From the NCBI RefSeq assembly GCF_008635795.1, contig NZ_VWRQ01000018.1, positions 1-64,000 on the forward strand: 64,000 nt of DNA, written 5' to 3'. The position numbers were made by a program, and so were the translations under genes. Shown in pieces: positions 60,765 to 64,000 of the stretch (positions within the stretch are counted from its first letter, which is position 1; every line of letters begins with the position of its first letter). This DNA is from Paenibacillus tepidiphilus (GTDB lineage Bacteria > Bacillota > Bacilli > Paenibacillales > Paenibacillaceae). The notes under the pieces are model-generated. The model was given only the letters and a program-made list of their open reading frames with translations. It did not search any database and was not told the origin of the DNA.

Positions 60765-61801
60765 GAAACGGAAGATTCCGGCTGAAGCCGCTGCCTTGTG
60801 TGGGGCTGTGCGTGCTGCTGGTATTGCTGGTGCTGGGTGCGACCTCCTGCGGCGGGGTGAGGGAAGGGTATATCAATACGGACCGGGCGCGCAATATCCA
60901 TATGATTGTCAAAATGAATCAGGGCGACTACTGGAACACGGTCAGACTGGGAGCCGAAGCCGCCGCTCAGGAGTTCAACGTCAACCTGACCTTCAAAGCG
61001 CCGGATGCGGAGAGTGAAATCGACAGGCAGATCACCATGGTGGAGGACTCCATCGCACAGAAGGCGGATGTGATTATCCTCGCGGCCAGCAGCTATATGG
61101 GACTGGCGCAGGTGGTCGATCAGGCCGCTTACTCCAGAATTCCCGTCATCTCCGTGGATGCCGAGGTCGGCTCGGCGCGGGTAAGTACCTATGTAGGCTC
61201 GAACGGCTATGAAGCCGGACAGAAGTCGGCACAGCGGCTGATCGAGCTGCTGGACGGCCACGGGGAAATCGGTATCCTGAACTTTACGAAGTCCTCGGCA
61301 GGGAGCTCGCTTTCCGGCGGTGCCATTGATTACGGAGCACGCGACGCGGAGGAGCGTGAAGAGGGCTTTCTGAACTATGCCGCCCGTTATCCGAACGTGG
61401 AGGTGGTGCAGATTTCCTATACTTCGTCGAGCGTAGCCGATGCCGAGCGTCTGACCCGTGAGATGCTGGCTGCCCATCCGCAGCTGCGCGGCATTGCTAC
61501 CTTGAATGAGACCGCCTCGCAGGGAGCGGGCAAGGTGATCCAGAGCCTGAGCGCCCATTCGGTCAAAATGGTAGCCTTCGACAGCTCCCCGACGATGATG
61601 GAAATGCTGCAGGATGGAACGGTCCAGGCGACCGTCATTCAGAATCCGTTCAGCAACGGGTATCTGGCGGTCAAATATGCGCTGGAGCTCACGGAGGGGC
61701 TCGATGTGCCGGAGCGGGTGGATACCGGAACGAAGCTGATTGATCTGGGCAATATGCTGTGGCCGGAGAATCAGAAGCTGCTGTTTCCGTTCGTCCGCTA
61801 A
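60761..61801 (+). CDS. Sugar-binding lipoprotein coupled to the sensor kinase
   Basis: A 346-residue periplasmic-binding-protein-like (Peripla_BP_4) lipoprotein: signal peptide with Cys in ATSC (about residue 29), then a two-lobe ribose/galactose-binding fold (HMIVKMNQGDYWNTVRLGAEAAAQEF, IPVISVDAE, GILNFTKSSAGSSLSGGA, MVAFDSSPTMMEMLQDG). ATG overlaps the kinase stop, so stoichiometric production with the kinase is likely. I infer it captures ligand for the kinase rather than for an ABC transporter, since no permease or ATPase gene follows. Confidence 0.85.
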   Translation: MRNGRFRLKPLPCVGLCVLLVLLVLGATSCGGVREGYINTDRARNIHMIVKMNQGDYWNTVRLGAEAAAQEFNVNLTFKAPDAESEIDRQITMVEDSIAQKADVIILAASSYMGLAQVVDQAAYSRIPVISVDAEVGSARVSTYVGSNGYEAGQKSAQRLIELLDGHGEIGILNFTKSSAGSSLSGGAIDYGARDAEEREEGFLNYAARYPNVEVVQISYTSSSVADAERLTREMLAAHPQLRGIATLNETASQGAGKVIQSLSAHSVKMVAFDSSPTMMEMLQDGTVQATVIQNPFSNGYLAVKYALELTEGLDVPERVDTGTKLIDLGNMLWPENQKLLFPFVR

Positions 61802-61982
61802 GGGAGGCCGGGCATCCGTTCCGGAGCCGCCCGGGAATTTACATCCGGAATTTTTATAAAGAGATGAGAATTTTAATAGGAATGCGCAGAATATTATATG
61901 GGAACCCGCATTGGCACAAGCCATAATAAGGATACGGCAATGGCTCGCCTGCCTCAGTTCATCTCGCTCCAGGAGGTTAATC

Positions 61983-63032
61983 ATGAAAAAAACAGCTTTC
62001 CTCTGCCTTGCCGGGGCCGTATTGGCTGCCGCTTTGGCAGGCTGTGCCGGGCAGGCTGAGGATACCGGAAACCGCCCGGACCGCGTTAGCCCGGGCGGCG
62101 TGAAACCGAAGCTGGGCGTTGCCATTTATAAATTCTCGGACACCTTCATGATCGGGGTCAAGAGTGCAATCAAATCCTCCGCCAAGGGTATAGCCGATTA
62201 CGAACTTGTAGACAGCAAGAATTCCCAGCCGGACCAGAATGGTCAGGTGGACGGTTTTATCGCGAAGCGCGTCGACGCCATGCTTGTCAATCCCGTCGAC
62301 CGGACGGCCGCCGGCGTCATTATAGATAAAGCGCAGGCGGCGGATATCCCCGTGGTCTTCCTGAACCGCGAGCCGCTCGAAGGTGATATGCAGAAATGGG
62401 ATAAGGTCTATTATGTCGGAGCCCAGGCCAAGGAGTCAGGCACGATGTCCGGCCAACTGCTGGCCGATTACTGGAAGGCCCATCCGGAAGCGGACAAGAA
62501 CGGGGACGGTGTGCTCCAGTATGCGATGCTCAAGGGTGAGCCGGGGCATCAGGATGCCGAGCTGCGTACGACTTTTTCCATCCAGGCGATAGAGGATGCA
62601 GGCATTAAGGTGGAGAAGCTGGCGGAGGATACCGCCAAGTGGGACCGCGTCAAGGGCCAGGAGAAGATGGCGGCCTTCCTGGAGACCTACGGCGACCGCA
62701 TCGAGGCCGTGCTGGCCAATAACGACGACATGGCGCTGGGCGCGATCAAGGCGCTGAAGGCTGCGGGATACTTCAAAGGAGACAAGTATATGCCGGTGGT
62801 CGGCGTCGATGCCACGGAACCGGCGGTGAAGGCGCTGAAGGACGGAACTATGCTCGGGACGGTGCTCAATGATGCCGCCAACCAGGGCAAGGCTGCAGTG
62901 ATGCTGGCCGCCGTACTCGCCCGGGGCGAAGCGCCGACCAGGGATAATGTAGGGTTTGACATTACCGACGGCCAGTATATCTGGATTTCGTATAAGAAGA
63001 TCACCAAGGATAATGTGGACGAGGCGGACTGA
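61983..63032 (+). CDS. mglB: Galactose/glucose-binding lipoprotein (MglB-like)
   Basis: A 349-residue MglB-type solute-binding protein. Lipobox LAGC (Cys near 21); LGVAIYKFSDTFMIGVKSAI, the EF-hand-like calcium loop DKNGDGVLQY, and MPVVGVDATEPAVKALKDG agree with galactose/methyl-galactoside binding proteins. ATG 61983 sits behind AGGAGG. Its usual partners mglA and mglC are not downstream in the window; the next gene is a WG-repeat protein. It may be a second sensor-associated binding protein or serve a transporter elsewhere. Confidence 0.83.
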   Translation: MKKTAFLCLAGAVLAAALAGCAGQAEDTGNRPDRVSPGGVKPKLGVAIYKFSDTFMIGVKSAIKSSAKGIADYELVDSKNSQPDQNGQVDGFIAKRVDAMLVNPVDRTAAGVIIDKAQAADIPVVFLNREPLEGDMQKWDKVYYVGAQAKESGTMSGQLLADYWKAHPEADKNGDGVLQYAMLKGEPGHQDAELRTTFSIQAIEDAGIKVEKLAEDTAKWDRVKGQEKMAAFLETYGDRIEAVLANNDDMALGAIKALKAAGYFKGDKYMPVVGVDATEPAVKALKDGTMLGTVLNDAANQGKAAVMLAAVLARGEAPTRDNVGFDITDGQYIWISYKKITKDNVDEAD

Positions 63033-63079
63033 ATTCCTGCTGGCAAGGGGAGCGGCCGCCGAATGCTGATTGTTGAGTG

Positions 63080-63123
63080 CAGGCAAGCTGACCGGGAAGC
63101 CGGAAGGCTTGCCTGTTCTTTTC
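63080..63123 (+). terminator. Terminator after the MglB-like gene
   Basis: CAGGCAAGC (63080-63088) pairs with GCTTGCCTG (63107-63115), followed by TTCTTTTC. Confidence 0.75.
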
Positions 63124-63199
63124 TGCCTCCGGCAAGTCACGCTTTTCCCGCTCTTCACATATTCTATGGGCAAATGCCTTTGTAAGGGAGAGCGAAGAC

Positions 63200-64000
63200 A
63201 TGCTTAGAATCAAGCTGAACGAGCTGACAAAAGGGACCGACAACGGCCTGCTTCAGACCGAGGTGTGGAGGTGGGACGGCATCGGCTGGAATGAATATAT
63301 CGCCCAGCAGGAGGAGGACTTTATCCGCGCGGATGACGATTTCTTCGTGACGATTCCGGCAGAGCCGGGACTGTACCGGGTGGATCTCTCGGCCAGGCCG
63401 CTTGACGGGCTCGCTGCCCTGGGCGAAGCCGGGCTGGAGGGACTACGCGCCGATGTGCTGCATCCGGCGCCGTTTACCACCAAGGAAGGGCTGCTGTGGG
63501 GATATATCAGCAGCGATGGCGGCACGGCCATCGAGCCGCGGTATGCCTATGCCGAGGAATTCCAGCCGAACGGGCTGGCGATTGTGCAGCGGGGGAACGG
63601 CAGCGGACTCATTGACCATACCGGACGGGAACGGGTCAAACCGGTGTATTCGTTCATCGCTCCGTTTGCGGAAGGCCGTGCCGTCGTATCGGACGCCAAA
63701 GGATATACCCTGATCGACGAAATAGGCAAGGAAGTGACAAAGGCGCGCTATGATTACCTGAACTCGCTGCAGGAAGGGCGGGCGTTGTTCTCCAAATATA
63801 GTCCTTCCGGCGCTACCCGGTACGGTTATCTGGACGCGCAAGGCAAGGAGGTGCTGCCTGCAAGCTATCTGGACGCGGCTGATTTCATGAACGGCACCGC
63901 ACTGGTGAAGCTGGCGGAACGCGAATTTGCGCTGATCGACCTGCAGGGGCAGGTGCTGCATACGTATCCTTATCCGTACGTCGGAAGTCCCGGAGACGGT
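63200..64000 (+). CDS. WG-repeat protein (3' end outside the window)
   Basis: An open frame from ATG 63200 (AAGGGAGAG upstream) runs to the window end without a stop: 267 codons seen. The N-terminal part (about 1-85) is unassigned; from about residue 95 there are WG-type beta repeats: LWGYISSDGGTAIEPRYAYAE, SGLIDHTGRERVKPVYSFI, YTLIDEIGKEVTKARYDYL, YGYLDAQGKEVLPASYLDA, FALIDLQGQVLHTYPY. No signal peptide. WG repeats are poorly characterised binding modules. The protein is incomplete here. Confidence 0.8.
   Translation, partial: MLRIKLNELTKGTDNGLLQTEVWRWDGIGWNEYIAQQEEDFIRADDDFFVTIPAEPGLYRVDLSARPLDGLAALGEAGLEGLRADVLHPAPFTTKEGLLWGYISSDGGTAIEPRYAYAEEFQPNGLAIVQRGNGSGLIDHTGRERVKPVYSFIAPFAEGRAVVSDAKGYTLIDEIGKEVTKARYDYLNSLQEGRALFSKYSPSGATRYGYLDAQGKEVLPASYLDAADFMNGTALVKLAEREFALIDLQGQVLHTYPYPYVGSPGDG

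Overview
The window looks like a chromosomal segment of a Paenibacillus-type firmicute. The gene order ypjC-ypjD-dapB-mgsA-bshB1-bshA-cca-birA-panBCD-dinG, then ypmB, asnS, dnaD and nth, follows the Bacillus subtilis dapB-to-nth region with Paenibacillus-like insertions. Bacillithiol genes, a proline T-box, S-layer and copper-amine-oxidase-like cell-wall proteins, YesMN-type two-component systems and frequent TTG/GTG starts behind strong Shine-Dalgarno sequences all fit. Core genes look GC-rich; the accessory genes near 36-37 kb are clearly AT-rich.

Layout. 0-2.5 kb: an IS1182-family element inserted in the loop of a small hairpin repeat, followed by degenerate intergenic repeats. 2.5-13.2 kb: lysine/peptidoglycan precursor (dapB), methylglyoxal (mgsA), bacillithiol (bshB1, bshA), tRNA CCA addition (cca), biotin ligase (birA, without a DNA-binding domain) and pantothenate (panBCD, behind an RNA leader), with two TPR-like proteins. 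13.3-18.9 kb: a frameshifted dinG, rex, mtaD and ypmB. 19-22.5 kb: an aminoglycoside-adenylyltransferase-like gene, a 9-bp minisatellite, and a two-gene operon of a membrane-anchored protein plus a short FtsH-like AAA protease. 22.5-26.8 kb: hbd-ackA-asnS-dnaD. 26.8-30.5 kb, minus strand: proB-proA-proC behind a T-box leader. 31-33.2 kb: LysR regulator, lipoprotein and a DUF5316-like membrane protein.

33.28-39.25 kb: a compact integrative element of about 6 kb bounded by 34-bp direct repeats. It carries a tyrosine integrase, an inserted DDE-type IS, an AT-rich secreted protein and small membrane protein, hicAB, and two overlapping small genes. It ends 6 bp before a candidate leuC promoter. 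39.3-48.4 kb: leuCD, two paralogous secreted N-acetylmuramoyl-L-alanine amidases, a GerMN lipoprotein and an SLH-domain protein, together a cell-envelope block. 48.4-49.5 kb: nth and a small conserved protein. 49.5-51.5 kb: about 2 kb with no supported gene but several repeat families, including a 52-bp tandem hairpin repeat. 51.5-57 kb: a double-GTPase dynamin-like protein, purT and a GNAT acetyltransferase. 57.3-64 kb: an AraC-type response regulator, its sensor kinase, a translationally coupled sugar-binding lipoprotein, a second MglB-like binding protein and a WG-repeat protein cut by the window end.

Most notable for follow-up: the apparent split FtsH (20.4-22.4 kb), the small integrative element and its unidentified cargo, IS insertion into a hairpin loop, the 52-bp repeat array, BirA without its repressor domain, and the single-base frameshift in dinG.
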